Origin: SP202 sp036339395 | Lineage (GTDB): Bacteria; Planctomycetota; Phycisphaerae; Phycisphaerales; SM1A02 | Assembly (NCBI GenBank): GCA_036339395.1 | Contig: JAYZBD010000109.1 | Coordinates: 1 to 13,917, forward strand | DNA length: 13,917 bases | Direction: 5' to 3' | Shown: positions 1-6,618 of the stretch, piece after piece | Layout: each line of letters starts with the position of its first letter | Position numbering within the stretch: the first letter of the stretch is position 1 | The notes under the pieces: generated by a model | Seen by the model: only the letters and a program-made list of their open reading frames with translations | What the model was told of the DNA's origin: nothing | The model's database searches: none | Position numbers and translations under genes: made by a program

Positions 1-2047
1 CTCGAAGAAAGGATTGATCTTCCAGAAGCAGATCCTGGAGGCCTTCGACTCCCGTAAACGACCGACCATCGGGAAGAATCGCCTGCAGGTCCATGGCGGC
101 GACTTCCTCGCCCGGGCGAACCCGCCCGACTGCATCGAGTGATTCCAGCGCCAGGCCGAGTGGATCCATGCGTGCATGGCATGAAAGGCATTCAGGATCT
201 GTCGTATGCAATGCCAGCAAGTCACGTACGCCGACATGTGCCGGGTCGCCCTCTGCTTCAGGCAAGGCGTCGATGCCCGGAAGGGGTGGAGGCGGGGGAT
301 CATCAAGCAGGGACTCAAGGATCCACTTGCCACGCTTCACCGGCGAAGTACGAGTTGGATTCGAGGTCGCCGTCAGGATGCTGCCATGGCCCAGCAGCCC
401 CGGGGGCCTTCGGCCATCAAGCGGAATGCGGCGAATGCCCTCGGCTCCTTCGGGCCAATCAAGGTCGTAGTGCAGGGCAAGGGCTTCATCGGCATGTGTG
501 TACTCGGCATCGAGCAATGACCAGGCCGGCTTGTCCTCCCTGCACACGGCATCGAACAGTTCGATGGTCTCCCGCTGCATCGAAAGAAGCAGCGCTTCGT
601 CCACGCCGGGATATCGACGGGGGTCTGGAGTCCGCTCGTCAAGTGACCTGATCTGCAGCCACTGGGTAGCAAAGTGTTCAGCAAGCGACCTGGAGCGAGC
701 GGACTCGATCATCCGATCAACCTGCGACTGGCGTCCACCGGGTGTTGCAAGTTCACCACGCTCTGCAGCCTCGAGCAGTTCTGAATCAGGCGTCGTACTC
801 CAGAGGAAGTATGAAAGCCTGGTCGCCAATTCATGTCCAGACAGCGGTTCTGGAGCAATCCCGGCAGGATCTCGCTCAACACGAAGCAGGAAATTGGGAC
901 TTACAAGCATCGCGATGATGCATGTACGAAGCCTGGCTTCGAATGTCGGCTCCACCACGGACTCCTGGAGAGAGAGTGCAAGAAGACGATCGATCTCCTC
1001 GCTGGCAACGGGTCGCCGCCAGGCTCGTGGCACGAGCTCTTCAAGTACCAGGCGAAGATGCTCTTCTGTCCCGGCGCCTGCAGCCGCCTGAGGAAGCGAG
1101 TTCTGGAATGCGGAGGGTTCGACGGAATCGACGGGACCGGTGATGGACAGCCACTGGAGTCCGGCGTTCCTGTCTCGCTGTGAGGGATCGGGGTCATCAG
1201 GACGGTAGTAGTCATTGATGAAGGCAAGCTCGACGGAGGATCTGCCACCAGGCAGATTCAATGTCCGCTCGTAGGTACCCGGGTTCGAACGAGTCGCCGG
1301 AATCTCGATGACCTCCCCCGGGTTCCCCTCGATGACAACCTGCAGTTTCACGGGTTCCGATCCTGCCTGTTGACCAAATGCTCCGAAGCGGAGCCTGTAG
1401 GCGCCTTGACGTGGCAACTCGAAGTCGGCTCCTGCCGCTGCTCGAGAAGGCATCCATTGAACACCCTTTCGATGCGTAACCCGACCGCGGGTCTTCATTG
1501 CACCGGCATCGACCACCCGCTCCGTCCAGCCCGGGTTCCCCTCGTCGTGCACGGCGTGAAGTGCCGTGTATTCCGCAGCATCGAAGTACTTCTCAAGAAG
1601 CAGAGGTGGCAGCGAGAGGACATCGGCAACATTGTCGAATCCTTCCCCGACTCCATCGGCAGGGAAACGGTGAACTGCATCGATGTCGACTCCGAACAGG
1701 TCTCGGATCGTGTTCTCGTATTCCACGTTGTTCAGCCGCCGGGGACCGACACGGCCCGGAGAAGCCGCCGCTTCAGCCATTTCACCGATGCGAGCCTCTG
1801 TCCAGGCCTGCATGGCAAGGTACTCCTCTTCCGAGGGGCGACGCTTGCCTGCCGGTGGCATGTCGTGATACCGCAGTCGTGATCGCAGGGCGATCCACTG
1901 GTCCGACCTGGTCGGATCCGCACCTTCGAAAAGGACATCAAGAGCGAGATCGCCCTTGGATGCACCATCGCCATGGCAATCCAGGCAGTATGCCTTGAAT
2001 GCCTGCGGCGGAAGGGCCATCATCAAGCCAATGACGAGGTGCAGCAT
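1..2047 (-). CDS. DUF1592-family planctomycete cytochrome c protein (PSCyt1/DUF1587/DUF1595/DUF1592/DUF1588/DUF1585), C-terminus cut by window
   Basis: I translated 682 codons with no stop; the frame continues past the left edge, so the end of the DUF1585 region is missing. Visible in order: a short hydrophobic N-terminus (residues 1-16); a c-type haem motif CLDCH (21-25) with a possible distal Met in YHDMPPAG (61-67); RRLNNVEYENTIRDLFGVD (103-121), typical of DUF1587; a beta-rich spacer (about 200-305) like the carbohydrate-binding-type insert of this family; ELVPRAWRRP (337-346), DUF1595; LSYFLWSTTPDSELLEAA (411-428), DUF1592; GLLGHGSILTATSNPTRTSP (550-569), DUF1588; and CLSCHARMDPLGLALESLD (620-638), a second CxxCH. 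The start is fixed by an in-frame TAG four codons upstream. The family is abundant in Planctomycetes and often sits beside a DUF1552 gene, which would lie off the left edge. Its role is not established; periplasmic electron transfer or polymer breakdown is inferred. The N-terminus lacks the usual basic residues of a signal peptide. Confidence 0.93.
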   Translation of the reverse strand, partial: MLHLVIGLMMALPPQAFKAYCLDCHGDGASKGDLALDVLFEGADPTRSDQWIALRSRLRYHDMPPAGKRRPSEEEYLAMQAWTEARIGEMAEAAASPGRVGPRRLNNVEYENTIRDLFGVDIDAVHRFPADGVGEGFDNVADVLSLPPLLLEKYFDAAEYTALHAVHDEGNPGWTERVVDAGAMKTRGRVTHRKGVQWMPSRAAAGADFELPRQGAYRLRFGAFGQQAGSEPVKLQVVIEGNPGEVIEIPATRSNPGTYERTLNLPGGRSSVELAFINDYYRPDDPDPSQRDRNAGLQWLSITGPVDSVEPSAFQNSLPQAAAGAGTEEHLRLVLEELVPRAWRRPVASEEIDRLLALSLQESVVEPTFEARLRTCIIAMLVSPNFLLRVERDPAGIAPEPLSGHELATRLSYFLWSTTPDSELLEAAERGELATPGGRQSQVDRMIESARSRSLAEHFATQWLQIRSLDERTPDPRRYPGVDEALLLSMQRETIELFDAVCREDKPAWSLLDAEYTHADEALALHYDLDWPEGAEGIRRIPLDGRRPPGLLGHGSILTATSNPTRTSPVKRGKWILESLLDDPPPPPLPGIDALPEAEGDPAHVGVRDLLALHTTDPECLSCHARMDPLGLALESLDAVGRVRPGEEVAAMDLQAILPDGRSFTGVEGLQDLLLEDQSFLR

Positions 2048-2053
2048 TCCCTG

Positions 2054-2059
2054 AGCCTA
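2054..2059 (-). promoter_or_regulatory. candidate -10 element placed for a leaderless start
   Basis: TAGGCT on the minus strand lies 6 nt before the ATG of the DUF1592-family gene, which would put the transcription start at the A of the start codon. The AGGGA that follows abuts the ATG and is too close to serve as a normal Shine-Dalgarno site. No convincing -35 box is visible. This is a pattern match only. Confidence 0.3.
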
Positions 2060-2096
2060 CCATCGACGTCGTCTTGGTACGCTGAAGATTCACTTC

Positions 2097-2102
2097 AAGG
2101 AG
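2097..2102 (+). promoter_or_regulatory. ribosome binding site of the peptidase E gene
   Basis: AAGGAG lies 6 nt before the ATG at 2109. This is one of only two strong Shine-Dalgarno sites in the window and it fixes this start. A short inverted repeat, TGAAG(5 nt)CTTCA at 2083-2097, ends at its first base. Confidence 0.8.
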
Positions 2103-2108
2103 CTGAAC

Positions 2109-2825
2109 ATGCGTGTCCTGCTGGGCAGTGGGGGTTTCAGAACGGAAGATCGCAAGGTGGTCTATTCCCAGGCCATGCGTGATCATTTCGGTGACATCGA
2201 CCGGGTCCTGTTCATTCCGTGGGCACTCCACGATCATGACGGGTACATCGACCTCATGAATGAGAAGGGTCTCAACGGGGGCTATGCACTCGAGGGTATC
2301 CACGCAGCAGAAGATCCGGTCGCCGCCATCGAGCACTGCCGGGGCATCTACATCGGGGGAGGCAACACGTTCAGGCTGACTGCCGAACTTCATCGACATG
2401 GAGTCCTTGATGTGATTCGTTCACGTGTAGCCGACGGGCTGCCCTACATGGGAGTCAGCGCAGGGACGAATGTTGCCTGCCCCACGATGCAGACTACGAA
2501 TGACATGCCCATCACGATGCCGCCATCGTTCGAGACGCTCGGCCTCGTTCCGTTCCAGGTCAATGCACATTACTTTCACGGGCAGGTCCACATCGAGTCC
2601 GGAGAACATCTCATCGAGCACTTCGGTGAAACAAGGGATGACCGAATCCGCGAGTTTCATGAAATGAACGAGACTCCCGTAGCGGGTCTCCGGGAAGGTG
2701 GCTTCCTGAAGATCGACAACGGGGAGATTGACCTGCTCGCCACGCAGGTCCGGATCTTCCGAAAGGGAGAGGACCCGCTGGATGTCGATCCAGGCGGAGA
2801 CTGCTCCCTGCTCATGGAAGCCTGA
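2109..2825 (+). CDS. pepE: Peptidase E (alpha-aspartyl dipeptidase, family S51)
   Basis: The 238-residue product matches the cytoplasmic dipeptidase E family, which cleaves dipeptides with N-terminal aspartate; length is normal. The glycine-rich loop GGGNTFRL (83-90) precedes the nucleophile motif GVSAGTN (115-121) with Ser117. ACPTMQTTNDMPI (123-135) supplies Asp132, and LGLVPFQVNAHY (144-155) supplies His154. These three residues are each offset by three from the Ser120/Asp135/His157 triad of the Salmonella enzyme, so the triad is complete. There is no signal peptide. The start is set by AAGGAG at 2097-2102. The gene is transcribed divergently from the DUF1592-family gene across 61 nt and meets the S9A peptidase gene tail to tail with a 6-nt gap. 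No partner function is evident; it probably salvages amino acids from peptides. Confidence 0.95.
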   Translation: MRVLLGSGGFRTEDRKVVYSQAMRDHFGDIDRVLFIPWALHDHDGYIDLMNEKGLNGGYALEGIHAAEDPVAAIEHCRGIYIGGGNTFRLTAELHRHGVLDVIRSRVADGLPYMGVSAGTNVACPTMQTTNDMPITMPPSFETLGLVPFQVNAHYFHGQVHIESGEHLIEHFGETRDDRIREFHEMNETPVAGLREGGFLKIDNGEIDLLATQVRIFRKGEDPLDVDPGGDCSLLMEA

Positions 2826-2831
2826 TCCTGC

Positions 2832-4940
2832 TCAATCGAGTGGCTGATCCGGGCAGTTGAGCTGGTCAAGCAGGAACGCATATTCGAATGCCGTTTCCTT
2901 GAGGCTTCCATATCGACCACTGTCGCCACCATGGCCTGCCCCCATGTTCGTCTTCAGCAGGATGATGCCCTCACCGGTTGCCTGGTCTCGAAGCCGGGCA
3001 GTCCACTTGGCCGGCTCCCAGTAATGCACGCGGGGGTCATTGAGTCCCGCCGTGATGAGAAGATCCGGGTAGTCCTGGGCCATGACGTTGTCGTAGGGGG
3101 AATAGGACTTCATGTACTCGTAGTACACCGGATCGTTCGGGTTGCCCCACTCCTCGTACTCGATGACGGTCAGTGGAATCGTCGGATCCAGCATCGTGTT
3201 CATGACATCGACGAACGGAACCGATGCATGGGCAACGCGGAAGAGATCCGGGCGCATGTTGATCGTGGCTCCGATCAGGAGGCCACCTGCCGAGCCGCCC
3301 TGGATCGCGATCCGATCCGGGTGAGCCCACCCGCTGTCTCGAAGCGTCTCGGCACATGCAATGAAATCCTCGAAGGTATGACGCTTGTTCAGGAACTTGC
3401 CGTCCTCGTACCAGTGACGGCCCATCTCGCTGCCTCCACGGATGTGACCGATTGCATAGACGACCCCACGATCGAGCAGTGAAACACGGCTGTACGAAAA
3501 ATAGGGATCCATCGAGGAGCCGTAGGAGCCGTATCCATAGAGCAGGACGGGGTTGGTTCCATCCGGCTCGATGCCCTTTCGATGAACGATGGAGATCGGT
3601 ACCTGTGTTCCATCCGCGGACGTTGCCATCATCCGCCTGGTCACGTAGTCGTCGGGGTCATAGTCTCCCAGAACCTCGGTCTGCTTCAAGAGTGTTCGCT
3701 CGCCGGTATCCAGGTGCTCCTCGAAGATCGAACCGGGAGTCACCAATGATGTGTAGCCGAAGCGATAGACATCGGTATTGAACTCTTCGTTCGTATCCGG
3801 TCGGACCGTCGAGACTGTCTCTGGAAGTTCGATGGTCCGTTCCTTCCGTGTCTTCAGGTTGACCACTCGAAGTTGCCGGTAGCCGCCCTTCCGCTGGGAG
3901 ACGACCATGTGATCGCTGAATACATCAAGGCCCAGGATGTATGTTTCCGGATCGTGTGGAACGACATTCCGCCACCTTCGAGCGGCCGGGGAACGAGTAG
4001 ATGCCCGGACGATCCGAAAGTTCTCAGCCTTGTCGTTGGTCCGGATGTAGAAGTCCCCGCCACGATGATCAACGGAATACTCGATCCCCTGTCTTCGGGG
4101 TGCAATGACCTTGAACTCCCCCCAGGGATCATCCGCAGGAAGCGCGTGGTATTCGGATGTCACCTGTGATTCAAGACCAATGAGCAACCACTCTCCACTC
4201 CGTGTTCGTTCGACTCCGGCGAAGAAACGTCCATCAGGCTCATGGAAGACCAGTTCATCACCGGCTGGATCAGAACCCACTCGATGGCGATAGACCCGGT
4301 CGGGACGATTGGTCTCGTCCTGCCGGGTATAGAACAGGGTTTCATTGTCATTTCCCCAGGCCAGTGACCATGGGGCAAGATCCTGCAGCGAGGACTCGAT
4401 GATCTCCCCGGAATCGAGATCCTTGATGTAGAGATCACAATGCTCGTATCCGGAGGTGTCTTCAAGCCATGCGAACAGTCGCCCATTCGGGCTGACGGTC
4501 GTCCCGGAAATCGAGCAGTAGCCTTCTTCCGGAGCTCGTTCATTGATGTCAAGCATGATCTCCTCTGGAGCATCCATGGACCCTCTGCGTCGACACAGGA
4601 AGGGGTACGCCTTCCCTTCCACGGTCCGCTCGTAGTAGAAGAAGCCGTCCTTCGACCATGGAACCTCGGCATCGTCTTCCTTGATCCGCCCAAGGATCTC
4701 CTCGTACAACTGCTCCTCGAGCTGCCTGTTTCCGGAAGTCATCCTCCTGGCATACGTGTTCTCCGCCTCGAGGTAGTCGATGACCTCCGGGTTCTCCTTC
4801 TCCCGAAGCCATGCATACTCGTCTATGCGTACATCTCCATGCAACGTCGACTCAACGGGGCGAGCCGGGATGTCTGGAGGCGTCGACTGGCATCCGACCA
4901 GGATGAGCATTGATGTGAGGAGGGCAGGCGTGATACGCAT
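2832..4940 (-). CDS. Oligopeptidase B-like prolyl oligopeptidase family peptidase (S9A), predicted lipoprotein
   Basis: From ATG 4940 the product has 702 residues, normal for the family. An in-frame TTG at 5012 would add 24 residues, but the ATG gives a clean lipoprotein signal, MRITPALLTSMLILVGC, with Cys17. The beta-propeller spans about 60-420. The hydrolase domain holds Ser550 in GGSAGG, Asp635 in GLNDPRVHYWEP and His670 in GAGHGG, a complete Ser-Asp-His triad. RGGSEMGRHWYEDGK and DPTIPLTVIEYEEWGNPND (585-603) resemble protease II/oligopeptidase B, whose acidic residues select Arg/Lys at P1; trypsin-like specificity is inferred. The predicted lipid anchor is unusual because classical oligopeptidase B is cytosolic. 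The Shine-Dalgarno site is weak (GGAAC 8 nt upstream). The gene is divergent from exodeoxyribonuclease III and convergent with peptidase E. Confidence 0.93.
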   Translation of the reverse strand: MRITPALLTSMLILVGCQSTPPDIPARPVESTLHGDVRIDEYAWLREKENPEVIDYLEAENTYARRMTSGNRQLEEQLYEEILGRIKEDDAEVPWSKDGFFYYERTVEGKAYPFLCRRRGSMDAPEEIMLDINERAPEEGYCSISGTTVSPNGRLFAWLEDTSGYEHCDLYIKDLDSGEIIESSLQDLAPWSLAWGNDNETLFYTRQDETNRPDRVYRHRVGSDPAGDELVFHEPDGRFFAGVERTRSGEWLLIGLESQVTSEYHALPADDPWGEFKVIAPRRQGIEYSVDHRGGDFYIRTNDKAENFRIVRASTRSPAARRWRNVVPHDPETYILGLDVFSDHMVVSQRKGGYRQLRVVNLKTRKERTIELPETVSTVRPDTNEEFNTDVYRFGYTSLVTPGSIFEEHLDTGERTLLKQTEVLGDYDPDDYVTRRMMATSADGTQVPISIVHRKGIEPDGTNPVLLYGYGSYGSSMDPYFSYSRVSLLDRGVVYAIGHIRGGSEMGRHWYEDGKFLNKRHTFEDFIACAETLRDSGWAHPDRIAIQGGSAGGLLIGATINMRPDLFRVAHASVPFVDVMNTMLDPTIPLTVIEYEEWGNPNDPVYYEYMKSYSPYDNVMAQDYPDLLITAGLNDPRVHYWEPAKWTARLRDQATGEGIILLKTNMGAGHGGDSGRYGSLKETAFEYAFLLDQLNCPDQPLD

Positions 4941-4983
4941 GGATCTGTTCCGGTTGGAGGTGCTGCAGGTCATCGGGCTTCGC

Positions 4984-5012
4984 ATTGTCATCATGAACGT
5001 CCCGATTGGCAA
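4984..5012 (-). promoter_or_regulatory. candidate sigma70-type promoter of the S9A peptidase gene
   Basis: On the minus strand TTGCCA (5012-5007) is separated by 17 nt from GACAAT (4989-4984). That is 5/6 and 4/6 matches to the -35 and -10 consensus at the optimal spacing. Transcription would begin near 4977, giving a leader of about 37 nt before ATG 4940. It overlaps the alternative TTG start at 5012, which is a further reason to prefer ATG 4940. Confidence 0.4.
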
Positions 5013-5033
5013 CCAGTGTCCACATCCCTCCCC

Positions 5034-5042
5034 TGCTACAGT
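5034..5042 (+). promoter_or_regulatory. candidate extended -10 promoter of the exodeoxyribonuclease III gene
   Basis: TGCTACAGT contains the extended -10 form TGn followed by TACAGT (5037-5042), ending 8 nt before the ATG at 5051. The predicted transcription start is about 5049, leaving a leader of roughly 2 nt. No Shine-Dalgarno sequence precedes the gene, consistent with a leaderless transcript. Confidence 0.4.
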
Positions 5043-5050
5043 GGTAATCC

Positions 5051-5827
5051 ATGCGAATCCTCACCTGGAATGTCAATGGACTGCGTGCAGCGATCCGCAA
5101 GGGATTTGAACGACATGTCGATCGCATGCAGCCTGACGTCATGATGCTCCAGGAAGTCCGTGCCCTCCCCGAGCAGCTCCCGGGAAACTGGGCGGCTCCT
5201 TCAGGCTGGCACGTCGATTGGCACCCTGCCCAGCGGAAGGGATATTCAGGAGTTGCAACCTTCAGCCGGCTGCCCCAGGAACGGCTGATCACCGGTATCG
5301 ATGGGGCTCCTGACCCGGAAGGTCGTGTTCTTGCAACACGCCTCGAGGGATGGGACCTGGTCAATGTCTATCTTCCATCCGGATCCTCCAGTGACGCCGC
5401 CCAGGAGAAGAAGAATCACTGGCTGGAGGAGTTCGCTCCATGGTGCAGGGTGCTTCGCCGCCGCAGGAGACCCGTGATCCTCGTCGGAGACCTGAATATC
5501 GCACGCTGCGAGCAGGACATATTCCATTGGCGATCAAATCGAAACTCCTCGGGCTTTCTTCCCCACGAACGGGACTGGATGAACTCGCTCGTTGATTCAG
5601 GCTGGGCGGATCTCGTACGAGAGCAGTTCGGTGAGGTGGACGGCCCCTATACATGGTGGTCCAACAGGGGGCAGGCCCGGGCGCTCGATCGTGGGTGGAG
5701 GATCGATTACATCCTTGCCAACAACGTCGCCCAGGGGCATGTGCGGCAGGTTCATGTTGACCGGGAAGCTGCTCTTGAGATCTCCGATCACGCTCCCGTT
5801 CTCGTCGATGTTGACGGGGTAGAATGA
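5051..5827 (+). CDS. xth: Exodeoxyribonuclease III (AP endonuclease, xthA type)
   Basis: The 258-residue product belongs to the endonuclease/exonuclease/phosphatase fold. The family cuts DNA at abasic sites and removes 3' blocking groups in base excision repair. The active-site set is complete: Asn7 in WNVNGLR, Glu35 in LQEVRA, Tyr107 in NVYLPSG, Asp147 and Asn149 in VGDLNIA, Asp219 in WRIDYIL, and Asp246-His247 in SDHAPV. SGFLPHERDWM (167-177) and YTWWS (200-204) are family hallmarks. No Shine-Dalgarno site is visible; a TGnTACAGT element ends 8 nt before the ATG. The gene is followed after 4 nt by phosphoglycerate mutase, so the two may share a transcript, although a -10-like hexamer sits at this gene's stop codon. 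Confidence 0.96.
   Translation: MRILTWNVNGLRAAIRKGFERHVDRMQPDVMMLQEVRALPEQLPGNWAAPSGWHVDWHPAQRKGYSGVATFSRLPQERLITGIDGAPDPEGRVLATRLEGWDLVNVYLPSGSSSDAAQEKKNHWLEEFAPWCRVLRRRRRPVILVGDLNIARCEQDIFHWRSNRNSSGFLPHERDWMNSLVDSGWADLVREQFGEVDGPYTWWSNRGQARALDRGWRIDYILANNVAQGHVRQVHVDREAALEISDHAPVLVDVDGVE
5820..5825 (+). promoter_or_regulatory. candidate -10 element of gpmA, placed for a leaderless start
   Basis: TAGAAT lies exactly 6 nt before the gpmA ATG and overlaps the last codons and stop of the exodeoxyribonuclease III gene. If used, transcription would start at the A of the ATG. No good -35 box lies 17 nt upstream. GAGAGC between the hexamer and the ATG is at best a poor Shine-Dalgarno site. Confidence 0.3.
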
Positions 5828-5831
5828 GAGC

Positions 5832-6581
5832 ATGAACGAACTCGTTCTCATACGACATGGCCAGAGCGTCTGGAACAAGGAAAACCGTTTCACCGGGTGG
5901 GTTGATGTCGGCTTGAGCGAGCAGGGACTGGAAGAAGCAGGAGACGCAGGGAGGCTGCTCAAGAAGGACCAAATTGATTTCGACGTGGTCTACACCTCGG
6001 TTCTCCAGCGTGCAATCAAGACCATGTGGTGCATCCTCGAGGAAATGGATCGCATGTGGCTTCCCGTTCATCGAACCTGGAGGCTCAACGAGCGGCACTA
6101 TGGAGCACTCCAAGGACTGAACAAGGCTGAAACCGTTGCGGAACATGGCGAAGAACAGGTCCAGATCTGGCGTCGCAGCTTTGACATTCCGCCACCGGCA
6201 ATGACACCTGACGACCCCGGCTGGGCAGGACACGATCGGCGTTATGACGATATCCCACGGGATGAAGTTCCATGCACGGAAGCCCTCAAGCAGACAGTTG
6301 AAAGGGCTCTCCCCTGCTGGCATGATCAGATTCAACCTGAACTGGACAGTGGCAGGCGGGTCCTGGTCGTTGCCCACGGCAACTCCATGCGTGCGCTCAT
6401 CAAGCATCTTGATGACATCTCAGATGAAGATATCGTCGGGCTCAACCTTCCAACTGGCGTTCCGATCGTCTACGACCTCGAAGGAAGCAGACCGGTAAAC
6501 AGGCGACTCCTCGGAGATCCCGATGCGATCGCTGCAGCGATGGAAGCCGTAAAGAACCAGGGCTCCGCAGCAAACACGTAG
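5832..6581 (+). CDS. gpmA: 2,3-bisphosphoglycerate-dependent phosphoglycerate mutase
   Basis: The 249-residue product interconverts 3- and 2-phosphoglycerate in glycolysis and gluconeogenesis, in the cytoplasm. LIRHGQSVWNKENRFTGWVD (6-25) carries the phosphorylated His9. RAIKTMW (60-66) contributes Arg60, RLNERHYGALQGLNK (84-98) the proton donor Glu87, and VVAHGNSMRAL (179-189) the second catalytic His182. Length matches the long cofactor-dependent (dPGM) form rather than the short phosphatase-like relatives. The start follows the exodeoxyribonuclease III stop by 4 nt and has no clear Shine-Dalgarno site; a TAGAAT hexamer 6 nt upstream suggests its own promoter. The last codons form the left arm of an inverted repeat shared with the opposing glutamine synthetase gene, whose stop is 37 nt away. 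Confidence 0.97.
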   Translation: MNELVLIRHGQSVWNKENRFTGWVDVGLSEQGLEEAGDAGRLLKKDQIDFDVVYTSVLQRAIKTMWCILEEMDRMWLPVHRTWRLNERHYGALQGLNKAETVAEHGEEQVQIWRRSFDIPPPAMTPDDPGWAGHDRRYDDIPRDEVPCTEALKQTVERALPCWHDQIQPELDSGRRVLVVAHGNSMRALIKHLDDISDEDIVGLNLPTGVPIVYDLEGSRPVNRRLLGDPDAIAAAMEAVKNQGSAANT

Positions 6582-6595
6582 TCGCAACGGAGCCC
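6560..6595 (-). terminator. candidate terminator of the glutamine synthetase III gene, overlapping the gpmA 3' end
   Basis: A perfect 8-bp inverted repeat, GGGCTCCG (6560-6567) and CGGAGCCC (6588-6595), encloses a 20-nt loop containing the gpmA stop codon. Read on the minus strand it begins 23 nt after the glutamine synthetase stop and is followed by TGGTTCTTTA, a short T-rich stretch as expected of an intrinsic terminator. On the plus strand it is followed by AGGGGGTTTCAG, a poorer match. The loop is long, so confidence is moderate. Confidence 0.45.
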
Positions 6596-6618
6596 AGGGG
6601 GTTTCAGTCGTTCACGCG

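Noticed and set aside
93..1882. Several plus-strand open frames of 60-197 codons across the left 2 kb
   Set aside because: They lie opposite the continuous DUF1592-family frame, have Ser/Arg-rich low-complexity products with no recognisable family, and are shadows of the minus-strand gene.
2830..2862. Inverted repeat GCTCAA/TTGAGC at the pepE and S9A peptidase convergent junction as a terminator
   Set aside because: Only six pairs with a 21-nt loop, mostly inside the peptidase coding end, and no T-run on either side.
5006..5042. TTGGCA (5006-5011) as the -35 box paired with TACAGT for exodeoxyribonuclease III
   Set aside because: The spacing is 25 nt, far from the usual 16-18; the extended TGn form is a better explanation for promoter activity.
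5361..6407. A 348-codon minus-strand open frame opposite exodeoxyribonuclease III and gpmA
   Set aside because: Both plus-strand genes have complete catalytic motifs, while this frame gives a product with no recognisable domain and spans two unrelated genes.
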